This document shows, piece after piece, positions 27,901-37,216 of a stretch of DNA of 64,000 nt (position 1 is its first letter; every line of letters starts with the position of its first letter). The translations under genes were made by a program, and so were the position numbers. The notes under the pieces are model-generated. The model saw nothing but the letters and a program-made list of their open reading frames with translations, did no database searches and was not told where the DNA came from. Source of the DNA: Palsa-883 sp963847615 (lineage in GTDB: Bacteria; Pseudomonadota; Alphaproteobacteria; Acetobacterales; Acetobacteraceae); contig CAWKAN010000012.1 of the NCBI GenBank assembly GCA_963847615.1, forward strand, positions 175,740 through 239,739. The letters run 5' to 3'.

Positions 27901-28692
27901 ATGAGCAGCGTGGCGGAATTGTTGTGGCCGGGGATCGCCACATCCGCGGGCACTGCGGCGGCGGGGCGGCGGCGCAGCCTGATCCCGCACCCCGTCGTGA
28001 TGATGATCCTGATCATCATTGCCGCCGTCGTGCTGAGCTGGCTGATCCCCTCCGGCGTGTTCGAACGCGCGCCGAATGGCCATGTGCTGCCCGGCACCTA
28101 TCACGCCATCCCGAAGTCGTACTCGCTCCAGGCGCTGCTGTGGCCGCATCGCAGCACGCCTGCCCAGGCCTACCCCGCCGACCTTGCCGCGTTGGTCAGC
28201 GCGATCCCGGCGGGCATGACGGCGGCAGCGGGGCTGATCTTTATGATCATGTTCCTGGGCGGGATGTTTGGCGTGCTGCGGGCCTCGGGTGCGCTGGACG
28301 CGGGGATCGAGCGGCTGGTCGCGCTGACCGGGGGCAATGTCTACGTGTTGGCACCAGTGCTGATGATCGTGTTGTCGGCGGGGAGCACTTTCCTTGGGCT
28401 GATCTCGGAATATCTGGTGCTGATCCCGATGGCGCTGGTGCTGGCCGAGAAGCTGCGGCTGGGACCGCTGTTCGCGGTGGCGCTGATCGCAATCCCGGCG
28501 AAGATCGGCTACCTGGCCTCGGTGACCAACCCGCTGCCGCTGGTCATTGCGCAGCCGATCGTCGGGGTCCCGGTGTTCAGCGGGTTGGGATTTCGGCTGG
28601 TACTGTGGGTGGTGTTCCTGGCGCTGGGCATAAGCTACCTGCTGGTGCTGTCGTTGGGGGCAGCGGCGGTGGCCGTGATGATCGGGTATTGA
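27901..28692 (+). CDS. YfcC-family transporter, apparently only the N-terminal half
   Basis: The 263 residues align with the first half of YfcC/ArcD-like carriers: PHPVVMMILIIIAAVVLSWLIPSGVFER, the helix pair IFMIMFLGGMFGVLRASGALDAGIERLVALTGG, and VIAQPIVGVPVFSGLGFRLVLWVV. Typical members have about 460-500 residues, so roughly five helices are missing. The frame ends at a TGA after AVMIGY, and none of the three plus frames downstream resumes the family sequence. It may be a truncated remnant or a half-size relative. Confidence 0.75.
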   Translation: MSSVAELLWPGIATSAGTAAAGRRRSLIPHPVVMMILIIIAAVVLSWLIPSGVFERAPNGHVLPGTYHAIPKSYSLQALLWPHRSTPAQAYPADLAALVSAIPAGMTAAAGLIFMIMFLGGMFGVLRASGALDAGIERLVALTGGNVYVLAPVLMIVLSAGSTFLGLISEYLVLIPMALVLAEKLRLGPLFAVALIAIPAKIGYLASVTNPLPLVIAQPIVGVPVFSGLGFRLVLWVVFLALGISYLLVLSLGAAAVAVMIGY

Positions 28693-29235
28693 GCGGCCGG
28701 GAGCGGGATCGCGGTTCTGTCGCCGCCGGCGTGCACCGACAGGAAGGACGGATCGAGCGACCCGAGAGGTTCCGTTGCAGCCGGACCGCACCCGAATCAC
28801 GCTGGCCGGATCTGGCAGGCATTCGGGTGCGTACCGCTGGTCGTGAGGTATCAAGGACAGACGGCGCGCGCGCTGTGCTGATGCGCCGTGCCGTGGATCA
28901 GGCCTGCGCCTGAGCCGGCATCCGGTCAGGCGGACAAGCCGGTCCGCGCGCCTGTCCCTTGCCACTCAATTCCAGTGCCACGACCAGCGTGCCGTCGCGC
29001 GCAAAGCCGGTTGCGACGCTGGCTGCGGCAGGCCGCGCGGTTATTGCATCGTTCCTTGCCGGTTGTGGGAAACCGCAAGGAAGCCTGAAGCTGCGACCGA
29101 TCAGCCCCATCGCGTCTTGGCCCGGCCTTTGCCCGGGGGGCAAGCTCGGCCATCACGGAGATGCAACATCGTCTGGCGAAAAGGAGAATTGCCGCCGCGG
29201 GATGCATGGGCTTGCATCGCCGGTTCAGCAGGGGG
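28693..29235. other. Intergenic region with one palindromic element
   Basis: No convincing gene is present in these 543 bp; the open frames lack family sequence and ribosome sites. A palindrome with a GGCAAGCT tail at 29119-29146 is the only clear structure. Confidence 0.6.
29119..29146 (+). repeat. Short palindromic element with CAAGCT tail
   Basis: Hairpin CCCGGCC-TTTG-CCCGGGG followed by GGCAAGCT. It is intergenic and has the same tail as the copies inside the mobile elements at 58-61 kb. Confidence 0.7.
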
Positions 29236-30984
29236 TCACGCCACGCGGTCGCCGCGCTTGATCTCCACCGCGCGGTTGTCGACCGCGGGGAGCATCTGGG
29301 CGGGGTCGCGGGTGACGACGACGTCGATCACTGTCGGGCGGTCGCGTTCTTCCATGCCTTGCCGAAGTGCTGAAGACAGCGCCTCGGGATCTTCGACGCG
29401 AATGCCGCCGCAGCCCATCGTGCGGGCGATCGCCGCGTAATCCATCTCCTTGAGGTCGGCCGACTGGTAACGCCCGCCCATCATCACGTGCTGCAACGCC
29501 TTGACATAGCCGGAGGCGGCGTTGTTGACGACGATCACGGTAAGACCGCACCCGGTGCGGCGCGCGGTTTCGAGTTCGCCGAGCATCATGTTGAACCCGC
29601 CATCGCCGGTGATCGCGACGACGGGTCGGTCGGGTGCGGCGAGAGACGCGCCGATGCCGCCCGGCAACCCATAGCCGATCGAGGCGAAGCCGCGATCCGG
29701 AATGAAATGGCGTCCCGGCCGCTTGGTGTCGTAGAGCAGCCCGGTCCAATGCCCGGCGAAGCCGCCATCGGCGACGAGGATCGCGTCCGCCGGCAGGGTC
29801 TTGTTCAGTTCGCGGCAAAGGCGCGCCATATGCACCGGCCGGTCGCGCGAATTGAGTCGCGGCGCGGCATCGTCTTCCCAGGCCCGCAGGCGCGGCGCGA
29901 TTTCGGCGACATACTCGGCGCGTGCCGCGCGGGCGGCCGCGCCGCTGTCCGACAGCGCATCGGCGAAATCTTCAAGCCCGGCGCGCGCATCGCCCCAGAG
30001 CGCGATCTCGGCCGGGATGCAGCGGCCGATCTCTTCGGCGACGATGTCGAGATGGATCACCGGAATGTGGGACGGCGGCAGGGCGAAGCGCTTGGTGGCG
30101 ATCTCGCCGAGCTTGCAGCCGACGACGATCAGGCAATCCGACGCCTCGATCAGGTCGTTGGCGATGCGGGAATAGCGGCCGAACAGACCCACCGACAGCG
30201 GATGCGTGCAGGCGATACCGCCCTTGCCGCTCATGGTGTGCGCGACCGGGATCGACTGCGCTTCGGCGAAGCGGGCGAGCGCGCTCCAGGCTGCGGACAG
30301 GTGAATCCCGCCGCCGGTCAGCAGCAGCGGCCGCTTTGCCTTGGCGATCAACTTCGCGGCGCGCTCGATGTCGGCACGGTCGGGGCGGATGCGCCGGGCC
30401 GGCGCTTGCAGCGTCGCTGCATCGGTGACGAAGTCCTCGGGCACGAACTCGTGGGTGCCGTGGCAGACATCCTCGGGCACGTCGAGCAGCACCGGGCCGG
30501 GCCGTCCCGAGGTCGCCACCGCGAAGGCGCGGCGCACCAGTTCGGGGATGCGGCTGGTCATCTCGACGCGAATCAGCTCCTTGACCGCGGGCTTGAGGAT
30601 TTCGACCTGGCGGCATTCCTGGGTCATGTTCTTCCAGGCATGCGCGCGGTTGGTATCGCCGGTGATCGCGACGATCGGAATGCCGCCATTCAGCGACTCG
30701 ACGAGCCCGGTGACGAGGTTGGTCGCGCCGGGGCCCAGCGTGCCGTCGCAAATGCCGGGGCGGTTGGTGACCCGGGCATAGGCGTCGGCGGCGAAGGCGC
30801 CGCAGCGTTCGTCGTTGATCAGGTGGTGGCTCAGGCCGACCAGGCCGACCGCGTCGTAGAACGGCAGCAGTTGGAACCCGCCCATGCCGAACATCGGCCC
30901 GGCGCCCGACAAACGCAGCATCTCGGCGAGCGCGCGCCCGCCGGTCATCGTGCCGGACGGACGATTTTGCAGCGTATGGCTCAT
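29236..30984 (-). CDS. Thiamine-pyrophosphate enzyme, acetolactate synthase/benzoylformate decarboxylase-like
   Basis: The 582-residue protein has the three-domain TPP fold. The PYR domain has the glutamate in INDERCGAFAADAYAR, the middle domain is Rossmann-like, and the PP domain has the ThDP motif GDGGFNMMLGELETARRTGCGLTVIVVNN. It resembles acetolactate-synthase large-subunit-like enzymes that lack a regulatory subunit and act on 2-oxo acids, such as sulfopyruvate or oxalyl-CoA types. It ends the minus-strand group of two E1 subunits and a duplicated-domain protein, which suggests a 2-oxo-acid route. Confidence 0.9.
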   Translation of the reverse strand: MSHTLQNRPSGTMTGGRALAEMLRLSGAGPMFGMGGFQLLPFYDAVGLVGLSHHLINDERCGAFAADAYARVTNRPGICDGTLGPGATNLVTGLVESLNGGIPIVAITGDTNRAHAWKNMTQECRQVEILKPAVKELIRVEMTSRIPELVRRAFAVATSGRPGPVLLDVPEDVCHGTHEFVPEDFVTDAATLQAPARRIRPDRADIERAAKLIAKAKRPLLLTGGGIHLSAAWSALARFAEAQSIPVAHTMSGKGGIACTHPLSVGLFGRYSRIANDLIEASDCLIVVGCKLGEIATKRFALPPSHIPVIHLDIVAEEIGRCIPAEIALWGDARAGLEDFADALSDSGAAARAARAEYVAEIAPRLRAWEDDAAPRLNSRDRPVHMARLCRELNKTLPADAILVADGGFAGHWTGLLYDTKRPGRHFIPDRGFASIGYGLPGGIGASLAAPDRPVVAITGDGGFNMMLGELETARRTGCGLTVIVVNNAASGYVKALQHVMMGGRYQSADLKEMDYAAIARTMGCGGIRVEDPEALSSALRQGMEERDRPTVIDVVVTRDPAQMLPAVDNRAVEIKRGDRVA

Positions 30985-30993
30985 GGTTGCTCC

Positions 30994-31800
30994 TTATGCG
31001 GCCAGGGTGCGGCGCAGCCCGGCGACGAACTCGCGCGCGCTGATGCCTGCGCGAAGGCAGAGCGCGGCCGCGCGGACGTTGACCCGGCTGATGATGCCGT
31101 CCTCGTAGGTTGAACGCGCGTCGCCGATGCGCGCGCTTGCCGCGGAGACCGTCGCGGCGGCGATGCCGCGCGCGTCGAGTGCCGGCAGGCGCGAGGTGCC
31201 GGCCGCGTCGATGCCGATCCCGGCGTCGTTGTACAGGGCGCCGCGCACGTCGTATTTGAGCGCGGTCTCCGGCCGGCCGCCGAGCAACCCGCCATGCGAG
31301 CCGGTGACGACGATTGCATCCCGGTGCTCGGGCAGCACGAGCGAGGCGGAGTCGAGCGCCCAGACCTGCGGCGGTTCGGAAATCAGCAGGAACGCGGCCT
31401 CCAGCGCTTCGGGGGGCGCGCGATGTGACGGGGGAGCCTGTTGCAGCGCAGCGGCGGCATCCCGGCAGGATTGGCCGGGGCGCACGCCGAGCGATATGGC
31501 ACGGCGGTTCGCATGGGTGATGACGCCGCGTGCCATCATGTCAGAGCCGTCGCCGATCCGCGCCGTGGCATGGCCGACGGTCGCGGCGGCGATGCCGAAA
31601 TCTTCCAGGTAATCGAGGCCGCCAATACCGGCGCGGTCGCGGCCGACGCCGGCGTCGTTGAAGATCGCGGCGGCAGCATGCCGTTTTGCCGCGAGATAGG
31701 CGGCGTAGACACCGCCATGGGAGGCGTTGACGACGACCGCGCCGGCGGCTTCAGGCCCGACCCGGGTGATGCTGTCGGCAATGACGATTGCAGCGGGCAT
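30994..31800 (-). CDS. Unrecognised protein with internal tandem duplication
   Basis: The 268-residue protein consists of two homologous halves. Residues 1-120 contain VVNASHGGVYAAYLAAKR, IFNDAGVGRDRAGIGGLDYLEDFGIAAATVGHATARIGDG. Residues 130-260 contain VVTGSHGGLLGGRPE, LYNDAGIGIDAAGTSRLPALDARGIAAATVSAASARIGDA. Each half has an SHGG and a NDAG(V/I)G motif, suggestive of an active or binding site. I cannot name the family. It lies between genes for two TPP enzymes on the same strand with gaps of 9 and 22 bp, so it probably belongs to that catabolic operon. Confidence 0.8.
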   Translation of the reverse strand: MPAAIVIADSITRVGPEAAGAVVVNASHGGVYAAYLAAKRHAAAAIFNDAGVGRDRAGIGGLDYLEDFGIAAATVGHATARIGDGSDMMARGVITHANRRAISLGVRPGQSCRDAAAALQQAPPSHRAPPEALEAAFLLISEPPQVWALDSASLVLPEHRDAIVVTGSHGGLLGGRPETALKYDVRGALYNDAGIGIDAAGTSRLPALDARGIAAATVSAASARIGDARSTYEDGIISRVNVRAAALCLRAGISAREFVAGLRRTLAA

Positions 31801-31822
31801 GGTTGCCCCTCGCGCGTGGTGA

Positions 31823-32797
31823 CTATGCCGCGACCGCCCGGCTTCCCTGGAGTACCTCACGGACCCCGGCGATGATCCGAGCCCGATCCGGAAACACCGC
31901 ATTCTCCAGCACCGGGCTGTACGGTATCGGCACCTGCAGGGCACAGACCCGCTTCACCGGGGCCTTCAGGCGCGCGAACGTCGCGGCATCCTCGGTCACG
32001 ACCGCCGCAACCTCGGCCGAGAAGCCCGCCGTTGGTCCTGCCTCGTCGGCGATGACGAGCCGCCCGGTTTTCCGTACCGAGTTGCGGATAGTCTCCGTAT
32101 CCAGCGGCACGAGCGTGCGCGGATCGACGACTTCGACCGAGATGCCTTCCCTGGCAAGCTCTTCGGCGGCGGCAAGTGCCTCGTGCACCAGCCACGCCAG
32201 GGCGACGACCGTCACGTCGCTACCCGGACGTTTGACGTCGGCCAGGCCGAGCGGGATCGTGTAGTCCCCCTCCGGCACGGCGCCCTTGCGTCCCATCAGC
32301 CGGCCCGACTCGAAGGAGATGACGGGGTTGTTGTCGCGGATCGCCGTCTTCAACAGGCCCTTCATGTCGTACGGCGTTGACGGCAGGAACATCTTCAGGC
32401 CGGCGACATTCATGAACATCGAATAGGGCGACTGCGAGTGCTGCGCCGCGACTTGCGTGCCGCCCCCGACGGAGGCCCGAAACAGCAGCGGGAAGGTCAC
32501 CTGGCCGCCGAACATGTAGTGGATCTTCGCGGCCTGATTGACGATCTGGTCCATCGCGACAAAGCAGAACGTCACCTGCCGCCAATCGACGATCGGTCGG
32601 AAGCCGGAGCCGGCCGCGCCGATCCCCATGCCGGTTATCGCCGACTCGGCGATTGGCGTCACCTTGATCCGCGACGGGCCGAATTCCTGCCACAGCGACG
32701 GCAGCGCGTCGGTGGACAGGTAGAAAACCCTGGGATCACGCCGCATCTCCTCGGCGATCGCCTCGAGCGCGGCCTCGTTGTATGTCAGCTCCCGCAT
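31823..32797 (-). CDS. 2-oxo-acid dehydrogenase E1 component, beta subunit
   Basis: The 324-residue protein is the E1-beta partner of a pyruvate/acetoin/branched-chain dehydrogenase-like complex. MRELTYNEAALEAIAEEM, IAESAITGMGIGAAGSGFRPIVDW (with the ThDP-activating glutamate) and GSDVTVVALAWLVHEAL are family features. The C-terminal domain carries RLVIADEAGPTAGFSAEVAA. It follows the alpha subunit gene by 15 bp. No E2 or E3 gene is present in the window, so the complex may borrow these or act as a stand-alone oxo-acid enzyme. Confidence 0.9.
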   Translation of the reverse strand: MRELTYNEAALEAIAEEMRRDPRVFYLSTDALPSLWQEFGPSRIKVTPIAESAITGMGIGAAGSGFRPIVDWRQVTFCFVAMDQIVNQAAKIHYMFGGQVTFPLLFRASVGGGTQVAAQHSQSPYSMFMNVAGLKMFLPSTPYDMKGLLKTAIRDNNPVISFESGRLMGRKGAVPEGDYTIPLGLADVKRPGSDVTVVALAWLVHEALAAAEELAREGISVEVVDPRTLVPLDTETIRNSVRKTGRLVIADEAGPTAGFSAEVAAVVTEDAATFARLKAPVKRVCALQVPIPYSPVLENAVFPDRARIIAGVREVLQGSRAVAA

Positions 32798-32812
32798 CGT
32801 CCGGTCCTCGTC

Positions 32813-33796
32813 TCAGGCCGCGAACACGTCATCGGTCGCCTGCTCGGGCGTTGGGTGGGGGCTTGCCTCGGCGAACGCCACAGCGGCCTCCAGGGCGCCC
32901 GTGATCTCGCCCTCCATCGCCCGCAGCCCGGCGTCGTCCAGCTCCCCCTGACCCCTGAGCTGCCGCTCGAGCAGCGCGATTGGGTCCTGTCGCATCCACG
33001 CCTCGACCTCCGCCCGATCGCGGGGGTCGATCTGGCCCTTGCGCTCGGTGTGGGCGCGCCAGCGATAGGTCTTGCACTCGATCAGCGTCGGGCCGTCGCC
33101 CGCGCGCGCCCGCGCCACGGCGGCGCTCGCGGCCTGGTGGACCGCGAAGACGTCGTTGCCATCCACCATCACGCCCGGAATGCCGTAGCCCGCCGCGCGG
33201 CCCGCCACGTCGGTCATCGCGTGCGTCGCGGCGGCCGAGGTTTGCGCGGCCCAGCCGTTGTTCTCGCACACGTAGATCATCGGCAGTTTCCAGGTCGCCG
33301 CGATGTTCAGACACTCGTGGAAGGGGCCGGCGTTCGACGCGCCATCGCCGAAGAAGGAGACCGCGACGCCGCCCTTGCCCTCCATCTGCGCCGCGAGGCC
33401 GGCGCCGGTGACGATCGAGATGCCGCCCGCGACGATGCCATTGGCGCCGAGCATGCCGATGCCGAAATCGGCGATGTGCATCGAGCCGCCCTTGCCCTTG
33501 CAGTAGCCGGTTTGCCGCCCGTAGAGCTCGGCCATCATGCGGTTGAGGTCGGCGCCCTTGGCGATGCAGTGGCCATGGCCGCGATGCGTCGAGATGATCT
33601 GGTCGCTGCGGGTCAGCGCGGAACAGACGCCGACAGCGATCGCCTCCTCACCGATGTAGCAGTGCACGACGCCGTAGATCTTGCCGGCATGGTAGTCGGC
33701 CGAGGCGCGTTCCTCGAAGCGGCGGATGGTGAGCATCTGGCGCAGCATCGCACGCTGCTTATCGGGCGGCAGGTTCGGCGAGAGGCTCATGGACAT
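32813..33796 (-). CDS. 2-oxo-acid dehydrogenase E1 component, alpha subunit
   Basis: The 327-residue product is E1-alpha. It has the ThDP motif GDGASNAGPFHECLNIAATWKLPMIYVCENN and the phosphorylation-loop equivalent YRWRAHTERKGQ, and STHRGHGHCIAKGADL near residue 75 is typical of acetoin or pyruvate dehydrogenases. ATGs at 33796 and 33790 are both possible starts. With the beta subunit downstream it should form an alpha2beta2 E1 that decarboxylates a 2-oxo acid. The upstream open frame to 34228 is an artefact across a non-coding gap. Confidence 0.9.
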   Translation of the reverse strand: MSMSLSPNLPPDKQRAMLRQMLTIRRFEERASADYHAGKIYGVVHCYIGEEAIAVGVCSALTRSDQIISTHRGHGHCIAKGADLNRMMAELYGRQTGYCKGKGGSMHIADFGIGMLGANGIVAGGISIVTGAGLAAQMEGKGGVAVSFFGDGASNAGPFHECLNIAATWKLPMIYVCENNGWAAQTSAAATHAMTDVAGRAAGYGIPGVMVDGNDVFAVHQAASAAVARARAGDGPTLIECKTYRWRAHTERKGQIDPRDRAEVEAWMRQDPIALLERQLRGQGELDDAGLRAMEGEITGALEAAVAFAEASPHPTPEQATDDVFAA

Positions 33797-34047
33797 GGGC
33801 GTGATCCGTCTGGGCCGGTCAGAGCGTCGCATGATGGGCGAGGGCGCGAAGGCTGGCAACCGGTAGGCCGGCCCTCGCCTCGGGACAAATCGTTCGCGTG
33901 CACGCGCCGGCGGCAAAACCTCCTGCTGAGGGCGTTTGGCGACTCTGATACCAGCGATTCGTTGGTGCAAGTGCAGGTGTGCGCGCCGTGCACTCATGTC
34001 CGCGACGTGGCGTGCTTCGCTGAGGTCCCTGTCGCAAGGGATCCCGG

Positions 34048-34707
34048 TCAGACACCCGTCGGAAGCGTGCCGCCGCTCCTGAGGTGTCCCGCCCGGCGGC
34101 CGGGCCGCGGCGGCCTGCGGCGGGCAACGCGGCGCAGGCGTACGAGGCCGGCCTCCAGGCGCGCGAAGTCGAGGCTGTGGCGGTCGTGCTTGTCGAGATC
34201 GATCCCCAACCGCTGCGCCAGCGCGCACACGAAAGGCAGCGGCGCGGGATCCGCCTTGCGCCAGTATGGCCGCAATTCCCGCAGGAAGATATTCACGGTG
34301 ACGGGACCGACGCCATAGAAATCCAGCAGGCGCCGTTCAAGATCGGCGCTGTCGCCAGCGGCGGCGTGCAGGCGCGCGAGCCGGCCGCCGTAGAGTTCCA
34401 CAAGCATGCGGCAGGCGCGGAGTATCTTGCTGGACTTGCTTTCGTCGTAGCGCACGTAGCCGCCCTCGCGCATGACCGGGTTCACCAGATACGCCCAGCC
34501 GGCGGCAAGGATCTTCCGCGGAGTGTTGAGACCGTGGCGGACGAAGGAACGGTAGGTGTTGCGCGCGATCCCCTCCGAAATCCGCTGACCAAAAAGCAGG
34601 CTGGCGAGGAACCAGAGAAACAGATCCCGCTCGCGGCCACTCGCCAGATCGAGCCCGAGCTCCTCGGAGTAGAGTTGCGCGTGCGCCAGACCGGCGGGGT
34701 CCGACAT
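34048..34707 (-). CDS. HhH-GPD-like DNA glycosylase/lyase family protein
   Basis: The 219-residue protein is predominantly helical. It has a helix-hairpin-helix motif near residue 130-150 (LERRLLDFYGVGPVTVNIFLREL) of the type found in endonuclease III-like DNA glycosylases, and an N-terminal helical region (LFLWFLASLLFGQRISEGIARNTYRSFVRHG) like their six-barrel domain. The catalytic lysine and the aspartate of classical HhH-GPD enzymes cannot be placed with certainty, and the iron-sulfur cysteines are absent. The ATG at 34707 is chosen; the frame is open to 34824. The role in base-excision repair is inferred. Confidence 0.72.
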   Translation of the reverse strand: MSDPAGLAHAQLYSEELGLDLASGRERDLFLWFLASLLFGQRISEGIARNTYRSFVRHGLNTPRKILAAGWAYLVNPVMREGGYVRYDESKSSKILRACRMLVELYGGRLARLHAAAGDSADLERRLLDFYGVGPVTVNIFLRELRPYWRKADPAPLPFVCALAQRLGIDLDKHDRHSLDFARLEAGLVRLRRVARRRPPRPGRRAGHLRSGGTLPTGV

Positions 34708-34977
34708 CGCGTTCGGTGTCTCCGTCGCTTCGGGCTGCGTGCGACGGTTTGTGCCATTTCGGATGGAGCACGGGTCGTTCCGTCTCGGCGCGCCGGGACA
34801 ACTCGGCATGAACCCGGCCTCCATCCGCTCGTTGGGCCAAGGCGCAACTTTTCCTTAACAAGGCCGCCGCAGCGAAAATTCATAACGGCAAGCGAGTACA
34901 CCCAGGACCGGGCGGCCGCTTCCTTGACCGACCCACGAACCGCGAACGGCCTTGGTCCTGATCAGGCAGTTCGCCGC

Positions 34978-35220
34978 TCAGGGTTCCTCGGGTGGTTCCT
35001 CGGCCTGCAGAATTTCGTAGACCGCCCTGACCGCACCGTGCGGCTCATGCCCGGCCTCGTCCTCCAGCCCGCCGCCGCCGCGGAACCATTGCACCGCCTG
35101 CAACACCTGGGCGGCGGACGCTTGCGTCTGCATGATGCTGCTCACCACCGTATCGTCGACATCGCCGACCATGTGGCGGATCTCTTCGGCGGTGGCTGGT
35201 GTCTCGCTCTCGCCCTGCAT
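34978..35220 (-). CDS. Small acidic hypothetical protein downstream of rtcB
   Basis: This 80-residue protein (MQGESETPATAEEIRHMVGDVDDTVVSSIMQT...) is acidic and predicted helical, with no motif I recognise. It follows rtcB by 26 bp on the same strand and has an AGGTCTGTC-type ribosome site. EEIRHMVGDVDDTVVSSIMQTQASAAQVLQA resembles small uncharacterised proteins of alphaproteobacteria. It is likely part of the archease-rtcB operon. Confidence 0.65.
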   Translation of the reverse strand: MQGESETPATAEEIRHMVGDVDDTVVSSIMQTQASAAQVLQAVQWFRGGGGLEDEAGHEPHGAVRAVYEILQAEEPPEEP

Positions 35221-35246
35221 GACAGACCTCCGTTGCGTCGTTCCGG

Positions 35247-36677
35247 TTACCCCTTGATGCAGACGACGGGCGCCAGCATTGCCACCTTGCGGGCCAGCCC
35301 TGCCTGGTGCGCCGCTTCGACGACGGCGCCGATGTCCTTGTAGGCACCCGGCGCCTCCTCGGCGACGCCGCGCGAGGAGGGGCTGCGGACGATGATGCCG
35401 GCGGCCGCCAGGTCATCCACCACCTGCCTGCCGTACCAGCGCTTCAGCGCCTGGTGGCGGCTGAGCTGGCGCCCCGCGCCGTGACAGGCGGAGGCGAAGG
35501 CGGGCGCCTCGCCATCGCCGATGCCCGCCATGATCGCCGAGCGCGTGCCCATGCTGCCGCCGATGAACACCGGCTGGCCGACCTGCCGCAGGACCGGCGG
35601 CAGCTCGGCGTGGCCCGGGCCGAAGGCGCGCGTCGCACCCTTGCGATGGACGAACAGGTCGCGCGCGCACCCGGCAACAACATGCGTCTCCTGCTTGCAG
35701 GTATTGTGCGAGACGTCGAACAGCAGATCGAGCTTTGCCCGCGGGAAGTAATGGCTGAATACGCGCCGCGTCAGATACGTAATGATCTGCCGGTTGGCCA
35801 GCGCACAATTGATCGCCGCGCGCATCGCGCCGAGGTAGCGCGCTCCCAGCTCCGAGCGGATCGGCGCGCAGGCCAGATCGAGATCGGGCACGGTGATGCC
35901 GAGCTGCGGCATGGCGATCGCCATCTCGCGCTGGTAGTCGGTGGCGATCTGATGGCCGAGGCCGCGCGATCCGCAATGGATGCTCACCACGATCTCGCCC
36001 AGGCGCAGCCCGAACGCGGCGGCGGCGGCCGGGTCGGCGAGCTCGACGATTTCCTGCACTTCAAGATAGTGATTGCCCGAGCCGAGCGTGCCCATCTCGC
36101 GCCGCTGGCGGGTCTTCGCCTTGTCGGACACCGCCTCCGCCAGCGCCCCCGCCATCACGCCGCTTTCCTCGACCAACGGGAGATCCTCGGCGCTGCCATA
36201 GCCGCGCTCCACCGCCCAGCCCGCCCCGCCTTGCAGCATCGCGTCCATCTCGGCCGGATCGAGGTCGAGCTTGCCCTTGCTGCCGACGCCGACCGGGACC
36301 TGGTGGAAAAGACTGTCGGCCAGTGCAAGTTTCACCGGTTCGACATCGGCGCGCGTCAGGCCGGTGAGCAGGCTGCGCACGCCGCAGGAAATGTCGAAGC
36401 CGACGCCGCCGGCGCAGATGACGCCATCCGCCGCCGCGTCGAACGCCGCGACGCCGCCGATCGGGAAGCCGTAGCCCCAGTGCGCGTCCGGCAACGCATA
36501 GGCGGCCTCGACGATGCCCGGCAGGCTGGCGACATTGCTGATCTGTTCGGCCACCTTGTCGTCCATGTCGGCGATCAGCGCCGCGTCGGCGAAGATCACC
36601 GCCGGCACGCGCATCGGGCCGCGCGGATCGATGCGCCATTCGTTCGATGCAACCTGCCGTAGCTTGCTCCGGTCCAT
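35247..36677 (-). CDS. rtcB: RNA-splicing ligase RtcB
   Basis: RtcB joins RNA 3'-phosphate or 2',3'-cyclic phosphate ends to 5'-OH ends using GTP and Mn2+. The 476-residue protein has the metal and guanylate motifs of the family: PDAHWGYGFPIGGVAAF, GGVGFDISCGVRSL, GSGNHYLEVQ, IHCGSRGLGHQ, DVSHNTCKQE and, near the C-terminus, SACHGAGRQLSR with the guanylated histidine. The length matches bacterial RtcB. The archease gene lies 13 bp upstream, as in many RNA-repair operons. No RtcR regulator or RtcA is in the window. Confidence 0.97.
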   Translation of the reverse strand: MDRSKLRQVASNEWRIDPRGPMRVPAVIFADAALIADMDDKVAEQISNVASLPGIVEAAYALPDAHWGYGFPIGGVAAFDAAADGVICAGGVGFDISCGVRSLLTGLTRADVEPVKLALADSLFHQVPVGVGSKGKLDLDPAEMDAMLQGGAGWAVERGYGSAEDLPLVEESGVMAGALAEAVSDKAKTRQRREMGTLGSGNHYLEVQEIVELADPAAAAAFGLRLGEIVVSIHCGSRGLGHQIATDYQREMAIAMPQLGITVPDLDLACAPIRSELGARYLGAMRAAINCALANRQIITYLTRRVFSHYFPRAKLDLLFDVSHNTCKQETHVVAGCARDLFVHRKGATRAFGPGHAELPPVLRQVGQPVFIGGSMGTRSAIMAGIGDGEAPAFASACHGAGRQLSRHQALKRWYGRQVVDDLAAAGIIVRSPSSRGVAEEAPGAYKDIGAVVEAAHQAGLARKVAMLAPVVCIKG

Positions 36678-36690
36678 CTTCGCTTCCCGA

Positions 36691-37113
36691 TCAGACGTTG
36701 ACGATGCACTCCGCGACCCAGCTGCCGTCGTGCGCCTGTGCCACCTTCAGACCGCTCATCGTCGCGCCCTTGGGTTCCACCGCCGGGGCGTGGCGCACCG
36801 GATCGATCGTTTCGCCCCAGGCGCGCCCCGCCAGGCGGTGGTCCTGCAACGACACCTCGAAGCGGGCGAACACCATCCGGCGCACCGCCATTTCGTAGAT
36901 CACCGCATTCAGCCAGTCGTACAGCAGCAGCCGGTCATCCGGCGCCGCACAGGCGATCGACACCATCTCGGCCGGCGCCACTCTCTCCGGCTCGACCACC
37001 GACGCGGCGAGCGCCGCGGCGGCTTGCGCGAAGGCAGCGGCGCGCGTGGCGCCGATGCCACGCACGCCGATATCGGCGCCGTGCGGAAACTGTTCCGCCC
37101 GCTCTTCGGTCAT
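36691..37113 (-). CDS. Archease, RtcB activator
   Basis: This 140-residue archease begins MTEERAEQFPHGADIGVRGIGAT, with the conserved HxAD metal-binding element present here as HGAD, and continues through LLLYDWLNAVIYEMAVRRMVFARFEV and the C-terminal acidic AECIVNV. Archease promotes guanylation and turnover of RtcB. The ATG at 37113 gives the family start. It is the first gene of the archease-rtcB operon. Confidence 0.92.
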   Translation of the reverse strand: MTEERAEQFPHGADIGVRGIGATRAAAFAQAAAALAASVVEPERVAPAEMVSIACAAPDDRLLLYDWLNAVIYEMAVRRMVFARFEVSLQDHRLAGRAWGETIDPVRHAPAVEPKGATMSGLKVAQAHDGSWVAECIVNV

Positions 37114-37216
37114 CGCCACCATCCGGGCACGGCACAACGCGGCCACTCGGCGCGTCGGTCCGGTAACGGTACGAGTAGGCGCCCCGGCGCATACAGACCT
37201 GCAATCAAAGACTTTG

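Noticed and set aside
25977..28913. 978-residue plus-strand open frame
   Set aside because: Low-complexity Gln/Arg/His-rich shadow of the SulP and YfcC genes; no domain and no ribosome site.
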